This document shows, one piece after another, positions 9,137 to 17,137 of a stretch of 64,000 nt of DNA (positions are counted from its first letter, which is position 1; each line of letters starts with the position of its first letter). This stretch comes from Catalinimonas alkaloidigena (lineage in GTDB: Bacteria; Bacteroidota; Bacteroidia; Cytophagales; Cyclobacteriaceae). A program made the position numbers and the translations under genes. A model generated the notes under the pieces. That model was not told where the DNA came from. It ran no database searches and worked only from the letters and a program-made list of their open reading frames with translations. The stretch lies in contig NZ_JAQFIL010000001.1 of the NCBI RefSeq assembly GCF_029504655.1, forward strand, positions 625,001 through 689,000, read 5' to 3'.

Positions 9137-10435
9137 TCAAACAGCTTTCTGATGTTTGATCTCAGCCAGACGCAAAGAAACAGCTTTCTTATGAGCAAGT
9201 AGTTTTTCTGCTTCAGCCATAACTTCCACCGTTGGCCCTAACAACTGAAGCCCCTCTTCGGTAAGCTCCTGGTAAGTAATCTTTTTCACAAAGCTATCCA
9301 GAGACACTCCGCTATACGACTTGGCATAACCATTGGTCGGTAAGGTATGATTGGTACCCGAAGCATAATCACCTGCCGATTCAGGGGTGTAATGACCCAG
9401 AAAGACCGATCCGGCATTGAAGATTCTTTCCATTACCTCTCTGGGGTCATGGATGGCAAGAATAAGGTGTTCTGCTCCATATTCATTGAGCAGGTCTATG
9501 CAATCTTTAGAAGATTTCATGATGCAAACTACACTGTTTTCCAAAGCCGCAATAGCGAATTCACGACGAGGCAACATACTGAGCTGTTTGCTGATCTCTT
9601 CCCGAACCCTTTCTACCAGTCTTTTCTCGGTAGTTACCAGTAACACCTGGCTATCTGCTCCGTGCTCTGCCTGAGACAATAAGTCAGCCGCTACAAAAGA
9701 GGGGTTGGCGGATTTATCGGCAAATACTGCTACTTCTGAAGGACCGGCGGGCATATCTATGGCTACCCCTTTCTGACTGACTATCTGCTTGGCTGCAGTC
9801 ACATACTGATTACCGGGGCCAAATATTTTATGGACTTTGGGAATAGTTTTGGTACCATAAGTCATAGCAGCGATGGCCTGGGCACCACCCACTTTACAGA
9901 TTCTGTCTATCCCGATGAGCTTGGCAGCGTATAAAATCGCCGGGTGTAGCTTGCCCTCCCGATTAGGGGGGCTGCATAATACAATTTCCTGACAACCGGC
10001 CAGCTTGGCAGGTATGCCCAGCATAAGCACCGAGGAAAAAAGAGGTGCTGTACCTCCAGGTATATATAGGCCTACCTTCTGGATCGCCACACTCTTACGC
10101 ATGCACATTACCCCGGGCATGGTCTGTACCGCTAAGGGTTCGTCCCGTTGTGCGGCATGAAATTTCTCAATATTCTGATATGCAGTTTGAATAGCCTCTT
10201 TTAGCTCTCTGCTCAGGAGTTTCTCGGCTTTGTTAATTTCTGCACCGCTCACCTTGATGTCATCAAGCTCCACATGATCATATTCCAGGGCGAACTGCCT
10301 TAGCGCTTTATCTCCTTTCTTCTTTACCTTTTTGATGATCGGTTTGACAATCTTCTCAATTTTTTTGAATCGCTGGGTAGGGCGTGTTAGAATTTCTTCC
10401 CAGTCTTCAGGAGAAGGGTTTGTATATATATTCAT
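9137..10435 (-). CDS. hisD: Histidinol dehydrogenase
   Basis: Zinc-dependent, NAD-linked oxidation of histidinol to histidine, the last two steps of the pathway; cytoplasmic, 432 residues, normal length. Recognisable blocks: VGLYIPGGTAPLFSSVLMLG, GGAQAIAAMTYGT, KIFGPGNQYVTAAKQ, IDMPAGPSEVAVFAD, LLSQAEHGADSQ (catalytic and metal region), and NAGSVFLGHYTPESAGDYASG. The start ATG overlaps the hisG stop by one base (TGATG), which indicates translational coupling and one message. Confidence 0.97.
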   Translation of the reverse strand: MNIYTNPSPEDWEEILTRPTQRFKKIEKIVKPIIKKVKKKGDKALRQFALEYDHVELDDIKVSGAEINKAEKLLSRELKEAIQTAYQNIEKFHAAQRDEPLAVQTMPGVMCMRKSVAIQKVGLYIPGGTAPLFSSVLMLGIPAKLAGCQEIVLCSPPNREGKLHPAILYAAKLIGIDRICKVGGAQAIAAMTYGTKTIPKVHKIFGPGNQYVTAAKQIVSQKGVAIDMPAGPSEVAVFADKSANPSFVAADLLSQAEHGADSQVLLVTTEKRLVERVREEISKQLSMLPRREFAIAALENSVVCIMKSSKDCIDLLNEYGAEHLILAIHDPREVMERIFNAGSVFLGHYTPESAGDYASGTNHTLPTNGYAKSYSGVSLDSFVKKITYQELTEEGLQLLGPTVEVMAEAEKLLAHKKAVSLRLAEIKHQKAV

Positions 10436-11295
10436 CAGAGAATCATTTTTTCTATGGGTACTACCAATATACCTTCTGCCCCGGCAGCTTTGAGCTGTTC
10501 AATCACATCCCAAAATTCATCTTCTTTGATCACGGAGTGCACTGAGTTCCAGCCGGACATGGCCAATGGCAAAACTGTGGGGCTACGCATGCCCGGAAGA
10601 ATTTCTATAATTTGCTCGGTTTTATCAGCGGGAGCATTGAGTAGTACATATTTATTGCCACTACCTCTCTGCACAGCATCTATTCTGAACAGAAGCTGGT
10701 CCAGGGCTTTAAGGCGTTCATCTGACATGCCTTTATGCCCTATCAGTACCGCTTCGGATTTAAGTATGGTTTCAACCTCTTTGAGGCCATTGCTCAGCAA
10801 GGTACTACCCGAGCTTACGATATCGCAGACGGCGTCGGCAAGTCCTATGCTGGGCGCGATCTCAACCGAACCACTGATTTCGTGCAGATGGGCATTGATC
10901 CCTTTTTCCGCAAAAAAGCGCTCCAGAATTACCGGATATGAGGTGGCGATGCTCATTCCCTCAAAGTCCTGCACTCCCTTGTATTCCTTATCGCGGGCAA
11001 TAGCCAATGATAGGCGGCATTTTGAAAAACCGAGCTTTTTGATCAGGCTTACATCTTTTCCTTTCTCCAGCATCACATTTTCGCCGACTATGCCAATGTC
11101 AGCTACGCCATCTTCTACATAGCCGGGGATATCATCATCCCGTAAAAAAAGAAACTCAGCAGGAAAAGTATGTGAAACAGCTTTGAGCCTACCTTTCCCA
11201 TTGTTGAAATGTATCCCACACTCTTTGATCAGTTTGATGGAACTATCACTAAGTCGTCCTGATTTTTGAACCGCAATGCGTATTCTCTCTTTCAT
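10435..11295 (-). CDS. hisG: ATP phosphoribosyltransferase, long form
   Basis: First and feedback-controlled enzyme of histidine synthesis, joining PRPP to ATP; cytoplasmic. The 286 residues match the long HisG form, which carries a C-terminal ACT-like histidine-binding domain (about 215-286: KYVLLNAPADKTEQIIEILPGMRSP, VHSVIKEDEFWDVIEQLKAAGAEGILVVPIEKM) and needs no HisZ. The catalytic part shows RIAVQKSGRLSDSSIKLIKECG, DDDIPGYVEDGVADIGIVGEN, and ISGSVEIAPSIGLADAVCDIVSSGSTL. The first gene of the hisG-hisD-hisC run. A TATATTTG -7-like box lies about 140 bases upstream on this strand (11435-11442), leaving a long leader. Confidence 0.96.
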   Translation of the reverse strand: MKERIRIAVQKSGRLSDSSIKLIKECGIHFNNGKGRLKAVSHTFPAEFLFLRDDDIPGYVEDGVADIGIVGENVMLEKGKDVSLIKKLGFSKCRLSLAIARDKEYKGVQDFEGMSIATSYPVILERFFAEKGINAHLHEISGSVEIAPSIGLADAVCDIVSSGSTLLSNGLKEVETILKSEAVLIGHKGMSDERLKALDQLLFRIDAVQRGSGNKYVLLNAPADKTEQIIEILPGMRSPTVLPLAMSGWNSVHSVIKEDEFWDVIEQLKAAGAEGILVVPIEKMIL

Positions 11296-11677
11296 GAAAA
11301 TTTATGGTGAAAATGATAAAAAAAGGGTTGATGAAGCGCTTGCTTACAAGCGTCTACACATGATGACAATGGGCGATATGATGCCAATGGTATTGCATAA
11401 AACTCTGTTCGGCTTATCCCGAAAGTATTGCCTGCAAATATATAAAATGCTCTCAATTCAGCACGAAAATCATGAAGTATTCTATTCATCTTACCGATAG
11501 AAACAAAAGCCGCTTGAAAAAAGTCATATTTAAGCTGGATTTCTTGTGTAAACTTGTATTCAGCATTTCACAGATTAACTTTGAAGTCTGAAGACAGAGC
11601 AGTAGAAAGTGAGAAGCTGGAAGTTTTGATTCACTGCTTCTTCCTGCTTTCGCATTCTAACCCAAAAACAAAAAACC
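11296..11677. other. Divergent region between hisG and pepP
   Basis: 382 bases holding regulatory DNA. Leftward: a TATATTTG box (11442-11435 on the minus strand) without a well-spaced TTG, then a hairpin CGCTTG-CTTA-CAAGCG at 11337-11352, then a T-rich stretch before hisG. A minus-strand 65-codon frame (11292-11489) ends by overlapping the hisG ATG. Several His codons lie near its end, but there is no run of them. Rightward: a good promoter for pepP at 11554-11583. Confidence 0.5.
11554..11583 (+). promoter_or_regulatory. Bacteroidota-type promoter of pepP
   Basis: TTG (11554-11556), 19 bases, TAACTTTG (11576-11583). This is a full match to the Bacteroidota -33/-7 consensus. Transcription would start near 11590, giving a leader of roughly 90 bases before the pepP ATG. 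Confidence 0.75.
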
Positions 11678-12967
11678 ATGCCCAGATACGCTCCACTTAA
11701 TACTTCCCTATTCGTAGAAAACAGAAAACGACTATATAGCGAGCTGCATTCTTGTTCTTTACTAGTATTAAACAGCAATGATATCATGCCTACCAATGCG
11801 GATGGGAGCATGCGCTTTATTCAGAACAGTGATCTTTTTTACCTCACCGGCATTGATCAGGAGGAAAGCATACTGTTGATGTTTCCCGACTTTCCTAATG
11901 AAGATTTTCGGGAAATATTATTTCTCAGGGAGACTAATGAGGAGATCGCCATCTGGGAAGGACATAAGTATACCAAAGAAGAAGCACGGGAAGTCTCAGG
12001 CATACAGACAGTGCTATGGTTATCGCAGTTTGAGCGTATCTTCAGCATGCTGATGGCGGAAGCCAATCATGTATACCTCAATGCCAATGAGCACATACGC
12101 GCTGATGTAAAAGTAGAAACCCGCGATGCCCGCTTTATCAAATGGTGCCAGCAGCAGTATCCCTTGCATCGCTACGAACGGCTAGCACCTCATCTTTACC
12201 ACCTGAGAGCAGTAAAGTCTGAAGAAGAAGTCAAAGTAATGCAGGAGGCCTGTAATATTACCGAAAAAGGTTTTCGCCGGGTGTTGCAGTTTGTAAAACC
12301 CGGGGTTATGGAATATGAAATTGAGGCGGAGTATCTGCATGAGTTTGTCAGGAACCGCTCCCGGGGTTTTGCCTATGAGCCTATCGTAGCCTCTGGCAAA
12401 AATGCCTGTGTGCTGCATTACATCGCCAATAGCGAAATGTGTAAAGAAGGCGACCTCCTTCTGATGGATGTAGGCGCTGAATATGGTAATTATAATGCTG
12501 ATATGACACGCACCATTCCTGTCAGTGGTAAGTTCACAGATCGGCAGAAGCAAGTGTACAATGCGGTGCTGAAGGTACAGCGCGAAGCAATGAAAATGCT
12601 CAGGCCGGGCAATGTAGTAAAGGATTACCAGAAGGAGGTAGAGAAAATCATGGAGAGTGAACTGATTGGTCTGGGCTTACTGGACAAGCATGATGTAAAA
12701 AACCAAAACCCCAAGCAGCCTCTGCTCAAAAAATACTTTATGCACGGTACTTCGCATCATCTGGGGCTGGATGTACATGATGTAGGCAATGTGTACCGCA
12801 TCTTTGAGCCGGGTATGGTCTTTACCGTAGAGCCGGGGATTTACATACGGGAAGAGGACATCGGCATCCGCCTGGAAAATAATGTGGTGATCCGTGAAGA
12901 TGGCATTCATGACCTTATGGCCAACATCCCGATAGAAGCAGAGGAAATTGAAGCGCTGATGAATTAG
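11678..12967 (+). CDS. pepP: Xaa-Pro aminopeptidase (aminopeptidase P, M24B)
   Basis: Cytoplasmic metallopeptidase releasing N-terminal residues before proline; 429 residues. N-terminal AMP-N domain (about 1-150: LLVLNSNDIMPTNADGSMRFIQNSDLFYLTGI). The C-terminal pita-bread domain has all five metal ligands: Asp in LLMDVGAEYG (about 264), Asp in NYNADMTRTIP (about 275), His in HGTSHHLGLDVHDVG (about 358), Glu in FTVEPGIYI (about 384) and Glu in IRLENNVVI (about 398). Its own promoter lies at 11554-11583. There is no operon partner, because the next 770 bases hold only gene remnants. Confidence 0.95.
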   Translation: MPRYAPLNTSLFVENRKRLYSELHSCSLLVLNSNDIMPTNADGSMRFIQNSDLFYLTGIDQEESILLMFPDFPNEDFREILFLRETNEEIAIWEGHKYTKEEAREVSGIQTVLWLSQFERIFSMLMAEANHVYLNANEHIRADVKVETRDARFIKWCQQQYPLHRYERLAPHLYHLRAVKSEEEVKVMQEACNITEKGFRRVLQFVKPGVMEYEIEAEYLHEFVRNRSRGFAYEPIVASGKNACVLHYIANSEMCKEGDLLLMDVGAEYGNYNADMTRTIPVSGKFTDRQKQVYNAVLKVQREAMKMLRPGNVVKDYQKEVEKIMESELIGLGLLDKHDVKNQNPKQPLLKKYFMHGTSHHLGLDVHDVGNVYRIFEPGMVFTVEPGIYIREEDIGIRLENNVVIREDGIHDLMANIPIEAEEIEALMN

Positions 12968-13055
12968 GTTTAATAGAGTCTTCTTAGGGGCTACGGACTG
13001 GTGTTATAGTTTTCTTTAGCTTTCCAAGCTATAATATCCAGAATTATAACACTAT

Positions 13056-13199
13056 CTAGGTTTTTGGAAGTACATCATCCAGTTTAATCTGCATATCCAG
13101 TACAGTAAACCGGCCTGTCGCGACCTGTTTCAGCTTGTACTGAGCGCCTTCCGGCTGGGTATAGACTTCCGCCTGTCGCTGATTCAGGTTAATGATGAC
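13056..13199 (-). pseudogene. C-terminal remnant of a Uma2-like (DUF820) nuclease-fold protein
   Basis: The minus strand reads VIINLNQRQAEVYTQPEGAQ then YKLKQVATGRFTVLDMQIKL and DDVLPKT, stop. This resembles the last 45-50 residues of Uma2 family proteins, which typically have YWIINL..RQVEVYTQP and a final L-x-L-xx-LF region. The frame hits a stop immediately upstream (13200-13202), and no continuation was found in the other frames, so the rest of the gene is lost. Inactive. The family call is from motif resemblance only. Confidence 0.4.
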
Positions 13200-13443
13200 T
13201 TAGGTCGGGATGCCAGCCGAGGCATAGAGGAGTGTTTTTATGCACAGCAGCGGTACGGAGTAAAGGGTAGCGCGCCTGCGCAATAATTGCAAAAGCAAAC
13301 AGAGCTTCGCTATTCCCAAAGGGATGAAGAAATGAAGTACGCACCACTATCAGCGGTTCCAGGAAGGTGTGCAGTGGAAAAATAGAAATGGCTTTTGAGG
13401 TAGTATAGCCAGCACTGATCATGCCACTGTCAGACAGGCCACT

Positions 13444-13668
13444 GTATTTGAAAACAGTGGAGGTGAAGTGAGCTATGCAACAGATATGAAAAGGTCAATC
13501 CCTGATGTGGACTTTCGTCTGAGAGGGATGCGATCGGCCTATTACCACAAGCTGGGCATGAACACCGGCTACGCTTTCGGCCTGACAAATTACAAATCAG
13601 AGCGTATTGGCGCAGAGCAGGAAGTATACTCCAGGCTTTTCAGGTTCGTATTAGCCTGGAGGGTATAG
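13444..13668 (+). pseudogene. C-terminal fragment resembling an outer-membrane barrel protein
   Basis: About 75 codons (TVFENSGGEVSYATDMKRS ... MNTGYAFGLTNYKSERIG ... LFRFVLAWRV, stop) with strand-like alternation and an aromatic-rich last strand, as in barrel proteins. No signal peptide or upstream part was found in frame. It is probably the tail of a deleted gene. A short GTG-started frame (13468) exists but is unlikely to be functional. Confidence 0.35.
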
Positions 13669-13740
13669 TGCAGGAAGGTAACTATAGCATATAGTTTCTG
13701 TGGCTTAGCTTGTCAACTCCTTACAGGATGACCTTTTTAT

Positions 13741-14019
13741 TTACCCATGCGTAGGGCTGGATGTTTTGGGAGAACCTGTCTGCTCTTTAGCTTTGGTCTG
13801 TTTGGTCTCTACTTTTACCTCACTGTCTTCCCAGGCAGCTTCATGCTTTTTTTCATAATGTTCAAAAGCAGTATGTAGTCCTTTTAGTACTTCGGCGGAG
13901 GTTTCAAATAAGGCTCTGGCCTGTGGATCGTCCAGCTTTTGTACGTCTTCTCTAAGCTGCCTCTGCAAACTATCCAGCTTTAGCTTTATCTCATCCAAAT
14001 GATGTTCACGCATTGTCAT
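13741..14019 (-). CDS. Small charged coiled-coil protein of unknown function
   Basis: 92 residues, no signal peptide, highly charged. The first 70 residues are predicted helical (HLDEIKLKLDSLQRQLREDVQKL, ARALFETSAEVLKGLHTAFEHYEKKHEAAW) with heptad-like leucine spacing. A low-complexity Lys/Thr/Ser/Pro tail (KTKAKEQTGSP) follows. I do not recognise a family. Continuous coding bias and a helical pattern favour a real gene. It lies 94 bases downstream of the BamA-like gene on the same strand and may be cotranscribed. Function unknown. Confidence 0.6.
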   Translation of the reverse strand: MTMREHHLDEIKLKLDSLQRQLREDVQKLDDPQARALFETSAEVLKGLHTAFEHYEKKHEAAWEDSEVKVETKQTKAKEQTGSPKTSSPTHG

Positions 14020-14113
14020 ATCAATCTCTCTTTAGGTTAAAGTATACACTTTCTCATCAAACAGCTTCATTGTGCTGAATGTTAGACGCGCAAGACAGGA
14101 AAACTAACAATGT

Positions 14114-16129
14114 CTATTCAAATTCAAAAGCCTGGGGCTTGCGCACACTGAAATCCATAAGCCGGGGAATAGGAAGTCCCGCTATAGTAACTTTAAATTG
14201 TGATTCTCCTAGCGGAGCTACCGGATAACAGGCAAACCTTAGCTGAAAAGTTTTATAAGCCAGCCGTTCGTTCCTGATCCTCAGTCCCAGGCCATAGCCC
14301 TGATATAAAGGGCTGTTCAATAGCTTCTCATCATGATTAGCGATGAGGCCGGCATCGGCAAAAAAGAAAGTGGCCATCCTGAAACTGTAAAACTCAAAGG
14401 GTAAATAGGCTACGGTTTCCAGGCTGAGCACAAGCCGCTTGTTGCCGTGCATACGATAGCTCCGCATGCCCCGTATACCCTGCCGGTCATTAAGGCTAAT
14501 CATATTTTCCCGAAAATCTTCTTTGCCGTTTTGGGAAATACCCAGGGCATAATCAGCATTAAAAAACAATCTGTAAGTAGTTCGTTTCCACTGAATAGGA
14601 TAAGAGAAGGTTCGCGCGGCAAGCTGTAAGAGCCCATCTTCCAACTCTCTGCTATGCCAGTAACCTCCCAGCCTTAATCCGCCCGAGATATAGCCCAGGG
14701 GACGAATGTAGTTTCCACGGGCTAAACGTATACCCGTGAAGAAGCGATTGTAAAACTCACCTTTCTCCGGCCCGAAGATAAGTTCCGTCACTTTGCCCAG
14801 AGGAATGTCTTCCGTACGGCCATAGCCATATACCAGCCGCTCCCGGGTGAAGTTGTTTCGTGAATAGCCCAGGCTCATCAGCAACAGGTGCCGGTTATGA
14901 AACGCCCGGTTTGTGTTGATACTTACTTCGGGGCGATCAAAAAACTGTTTGTGCTGATAGCGCATGGCCACTACTAACCTGGCACGTGGGTCGGCAGCGG
15001 TGATGAATCCGGGGGAGAAGCTTCTCCCTATCCAATAATCTTGTTTAAAACGCTTATAAAGATGCCTGGGAACATCTTCTTCATGCTCATAGGTATGTAG
15101 TATGTCATAATTATTGATCCAGGGAGCATACGCAAGTTCACGGCTATAATCCAGTGAGATGCCTCCGGCGAAATTGATGCCGGGAGTCAGGAAGCTGCGT
15201 TCTGCTGATACATTGTATCGCTGGCGGAAGACAGTATTTTCATATGCAGCAAGTCCCTCAATGAGCGTTCCCCGAATATTTGGAATGTAGTACTCACCTT
15301 CATATCCCACTTTTTGAGACTTATCTCTGTCGATGATCACTTTGTTATTTAACTGATGGCCATAGCCCAGAATATTGAGGTTGTTCAGGCTGAAGTCACC
15401 TCCATCCAACCCATTGGGAGAAGCAGACACTGTATAAGCGACCAGGTCCTGGGTGATCAGCAGGAGGTCAACCGTATCTCCTCTGACTGAAGAAACGCTG
15501 AAGCGCGCATCCCTGATATAAGGCAAAGAGCGAATCAGCCTTTCATTATCCAGAAGGCGGGCTGCACTAAGGTAATCCCCCTTTTCCAGTATCAAGCGGT
15601 TACGGATCACGTTTTCCCGTGTGTACATATGGAGTTTATTGATAAACCTACTGATGGTACTGGTCTTGTCAGAGGTAGTATCAGTTACACTGGGGCCAAA
15701 GATCTCTATTCCCTGAATGGTGATTTCACCAACGATTTTTCCGTCAAGATCAAGCTCAGGAGAGTAGGAAGTCTCTTGTGGCGCTGATGCACTTGAGTCA
15801 GCTTTATCTTCGGCGTCAATGAGCAGGTCTATGATTTTTTCGCGAAGCTGGCTGCTGTCGTTTTTTTTGGTAAGGTTTTCATAAAACTCCTTTTCAGGGG
15901 CAGATTCATGTTTCTGTAATAAAGACTCAATCTTACTCTTTATCGTGTCCTGCACGTACATGACCGTATCATTTTTTGAAAAGTAGATACTGTCAGCGTC
16001 AATGATGAGTGTGTTTTTTTCAATATGAATGGTATCCACCTGAGGGTGTGGCGTGTATCCTTTCTCCTTTTCCTGGGCATGTACACCAAATGCGTAAAGG
16101 CACAATATGATAATGAACCGAATGCGCAA
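14114..16129 (-). CDS. BamA/TamA-like outer-membrane protein (surface-antigen type barrel)
   Basis: 671 residues with a signal peptide (MRIRFIIILCLYAFGVHAQ). A Ser/Asp/Lys-rich stretch (about 60-130) is followed by POTRA-like sequence at about 135-240 (GKIVGEITIQGIEIFGP, RENVIRNRLILEKGDYLSAARLLDNERLIRSLPYIRDARF). A C-terminal 16-strand-type barrel (from about 250) carries GYGHQLNNKV, VGYEGEYYIPNIRG, ARLVVAMRYQHKQF and MRSYRMHGNKRLVLSLETVAYL. Such proteins belong to the Omp85-related surface-antigen group and assemble or transport proteins or lipids at the outer membrane. With only about one POTRA it is not the essential BamA. The specific role is unknown. It follows the small gene at 16228-16491 on the same strand. 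Confidence 0.85.
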   Translation of the reverse strand: MRIRFIIILCLYAFGVHAQEKEKGYTPHPQVDTIHIEKNTLIIDADSIYFSKNDTVMYVQDTIKSKIESLLQKHESAPEKEFYENLTKKNDSSQLREKIIDLLIDAEDKADSSASAPQETSYSPELDLDGKIVGEITIQGIEIFGPSVTDTTSDKTSTISRFINKLHMYTRENVIRNRLILEKGDYLSAARLLDNERLIRSLPYIRDARFSVSSVRGDTVDLLLITQDLVAYTVSASPNGLDGGDFSLNNLNILGYGHQLNNKVIIDRDKSQKVGYEGEYYIPNIRGTLIEGLAAYENTVFRQRYNVSAERSFLTPGINFAGGISLDYSRELAYAPWINNYDILHTYEHEEDVPRHLYKRFKQDYWIGRSFSPGFITAADPRARLVVAMRYQHKQFFDRPEVSINTNRAFHNRHLLLMSLGYSRNNFTRERLVYGYGRTEDIPLGKVTELIFGPEKGEFYNRFFTGIRLARGNYIRPLGYISGGLRLGGYWHSRELEDGLLQLAARTFSYPIQWKRTTYRLFFNADYALGISQNGKEDFRENMISLNDRQGIRGMRSYRMHGNKRLVLSLETVAYLPFEFYSFRMATFFFADAGLIANHDEKLLNSPLYQGYGLGLRIRNERLAYKTFQLRFACYPVAPLGESQFKVTIAGLPIPRLMDFSVRKPQAFEFE

Positions 16130-16227
16130 AGCTTAAAAAATCAGTAAAAAAATTAAAAAATGAAGTAAGTAAGAGCTGCTTAATATAACTGATTTATGGT
16201 CAAAGTGTTCCGGAGAAGGAAGTAGGT

Positions 16228-16491
16228 TTAATTGAGCTTATCTTTTTCCAGTTTAATCAAAATCAGATCAATATACACGCTAGGGTAGGATTTCATAAAG
16301 CTGGCAAGCTCATCATAATAGTATTCGCTAACCCTGATGGGCGAATTAACTTTGCCCTCATCATCAAGGGCACGCTCTCTGGCCTGAGAGAGGAGCCTTT
16401 CTTTGAGGGCTTCCTGAGCATTGATGGTTAGCCTGTCTTGCTTTTCATCTATGAAGCTAAGCTCACGTATTTGAATACCATTATCCATCAT
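16228..16491 (-). CDS. Small protein of unknown function
   Basis: 87 residues, cytoplasmic, with no recognised domain. An N-terminal basic/acidic helical region (QDRLTINAQEALKERLLSQARERALDDEG) is followed by VSEYYYDELASFMKSYPSVYIDLILIKLEKDKLN. Start ATG at 16489-16491. It is the first gene of a possible transcript with the BamA-like gene 98 bases downstream. A palindrome TTTATC-GCA-GATAAA lies about 113 bases upstream of its start. Function unknown. Confidence 0.6.
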   Translation of the reverse strand: MMDNGIQIRELSFIDEKQDRLTINAQEALKERLLSQARERALDDEGKVNSPIRVSEYYYDELASFMKSYPSVYIDLILIKLEKDKLN

Positions 16492-16603
16492 TAATATAAT
16501 AATTTTATCAGTGCCAAAGCATTAAAAAGTAAAATGACTAAAGCTAAAGACGTATAGAAATTAGCAAGGAATCAACTAAAACGCAAATAATTCAAACCAT
16601 GTC

Positions 16604-16618
16604 TTTATCGCAGATAAA
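16604..16618. promoter_or_regulatory. Operator-like palindrome TTTATC-N3-GATAAA, copy 1
   Basis: Perfect 6-3-6 inverted repeat with centre GCA. It has the same half-sites and spacing as the copy at 17032-17046. It lies upstream of the minus-strand gene starting at 16491. The regulator is unknown. Confidence 0.45.
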
Positions 16619-17019
16619 AAGTTATTAATAAGGCAGTATTTTTTTGTGATTAATTAATACAATAAAGGCTGACTGCAAATATGGATGTAACTGGAAACTA
16701 TTGATACGCTTGATTATTTAGGGTGAACTTGAATAATAGCTCAACTCCTTAAGGTATTTTGTAGTTCATTATATTGCAAAATACTTCAATTAATTGTTCA
16801 ATTTTTTAAGTATGAGATTACAAGAATTTTTTAAGCTGCATAGTTAAGACTAATTATCCAGAACAAGTTTATGGGAGCAGAAAAAACTACTTAGCGAAAC
16901 GAAATAAAGGGTGAAAGAGCCTTTTTCACCACAGTAGGCGTAAGGTAGATAAATGCTCAGAACAGACTTATAAAAGTCAGGCAATCAGGTTTACTCCTTA
17001 AACAAGAAACCAGTCAGCA

Positions 17020-17046
17020 TTTGCGCAAAATTTTATCTGAGATAAA
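17020..17046. promoter_or_regulatory. Adjacent palindromes upstream of the Nramp-like gene (copy 2 of the operator-like site)
   Basis: TTTGCGCAAA (17020-17029) is followed two bases later by TTTATC-TGA-GATAAA (17032-17046), 92 bases before the TTG start at 17138. Repetition of the second motif within the same gap supports a protein-binding site. Confidence 0.45.
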
Positions 17047-17137
17047 TCAGAGTAGGGTGCAGGCTGCATTATCCAGTATAATTGTGTTATATTAAAGCCT
17101 GCTAAATATTATTTGAAAAACAAACAACAACCTCAAC

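Larger units (their letters stand above)
12968..13740. other. Gene graveyard with inverted repeats
   Basis: 773 bases without an intact gene. From left to right: an inverted repeat GTGTTATA (13001-13008) / TATAACAC (13045-13052) with an inner hairpin TAGCTT-TCC-AAGCTA (13017-13031); a truncated Uma2-like C-terminus on the minus strand; a stretch with short palindromes (ATGCC-AGCCGA-GGCAT at about 13210-13226 and ATCCC-AAA-GGGAT near 13315) whose minus-strand open frame I do not believe to be a gene; and a barrel-like C-terminal fragment on the plus strand. It looks like successive deletions and insertions. Confidence 0.55.
16492..17137. other. Long palindrome-rich divergent region
   Basis: 646 AT-rich bases without a gene. 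Structures seen: TTTATC-GCA-GATAAA (16604-16618); GTATTTTG / CAAAATAC (16754-16761 / 16777-16784); GGTGAAA / TTTCACC (16910-16916 / 16924-16930); TTTGCGCAAA (17020-17029); and TTTATC-TGA-GATAAA (17032-17046). No consensus promoter was found for either flanking gene. It probably controls both the minus-strand small gene and the plus-strand Nramp-like gene. Confidence 0.55.

Noticed and set aside
10454..11122. Long plus-strand frame of 222 codons opposite hisG
   Set aside because: Fully antisense to a secure hisG; composition is that of a mirrored coding strand and no domain is recognisable.
11337..11354. Hairpin upstream of hisG called as a terminator or attenuator
   Set aside because: The T-run starts nine bases after the stem, too far for an intrinsic terminator; left as a speculative leader observation.
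13189..13422. Minus-strand 77-codon frame in the graveyard (ends LGWHPDLSHH)
   Set aside because: Low protein character and made of palindromic DNA; more likely an interspersed repeat than a gene.
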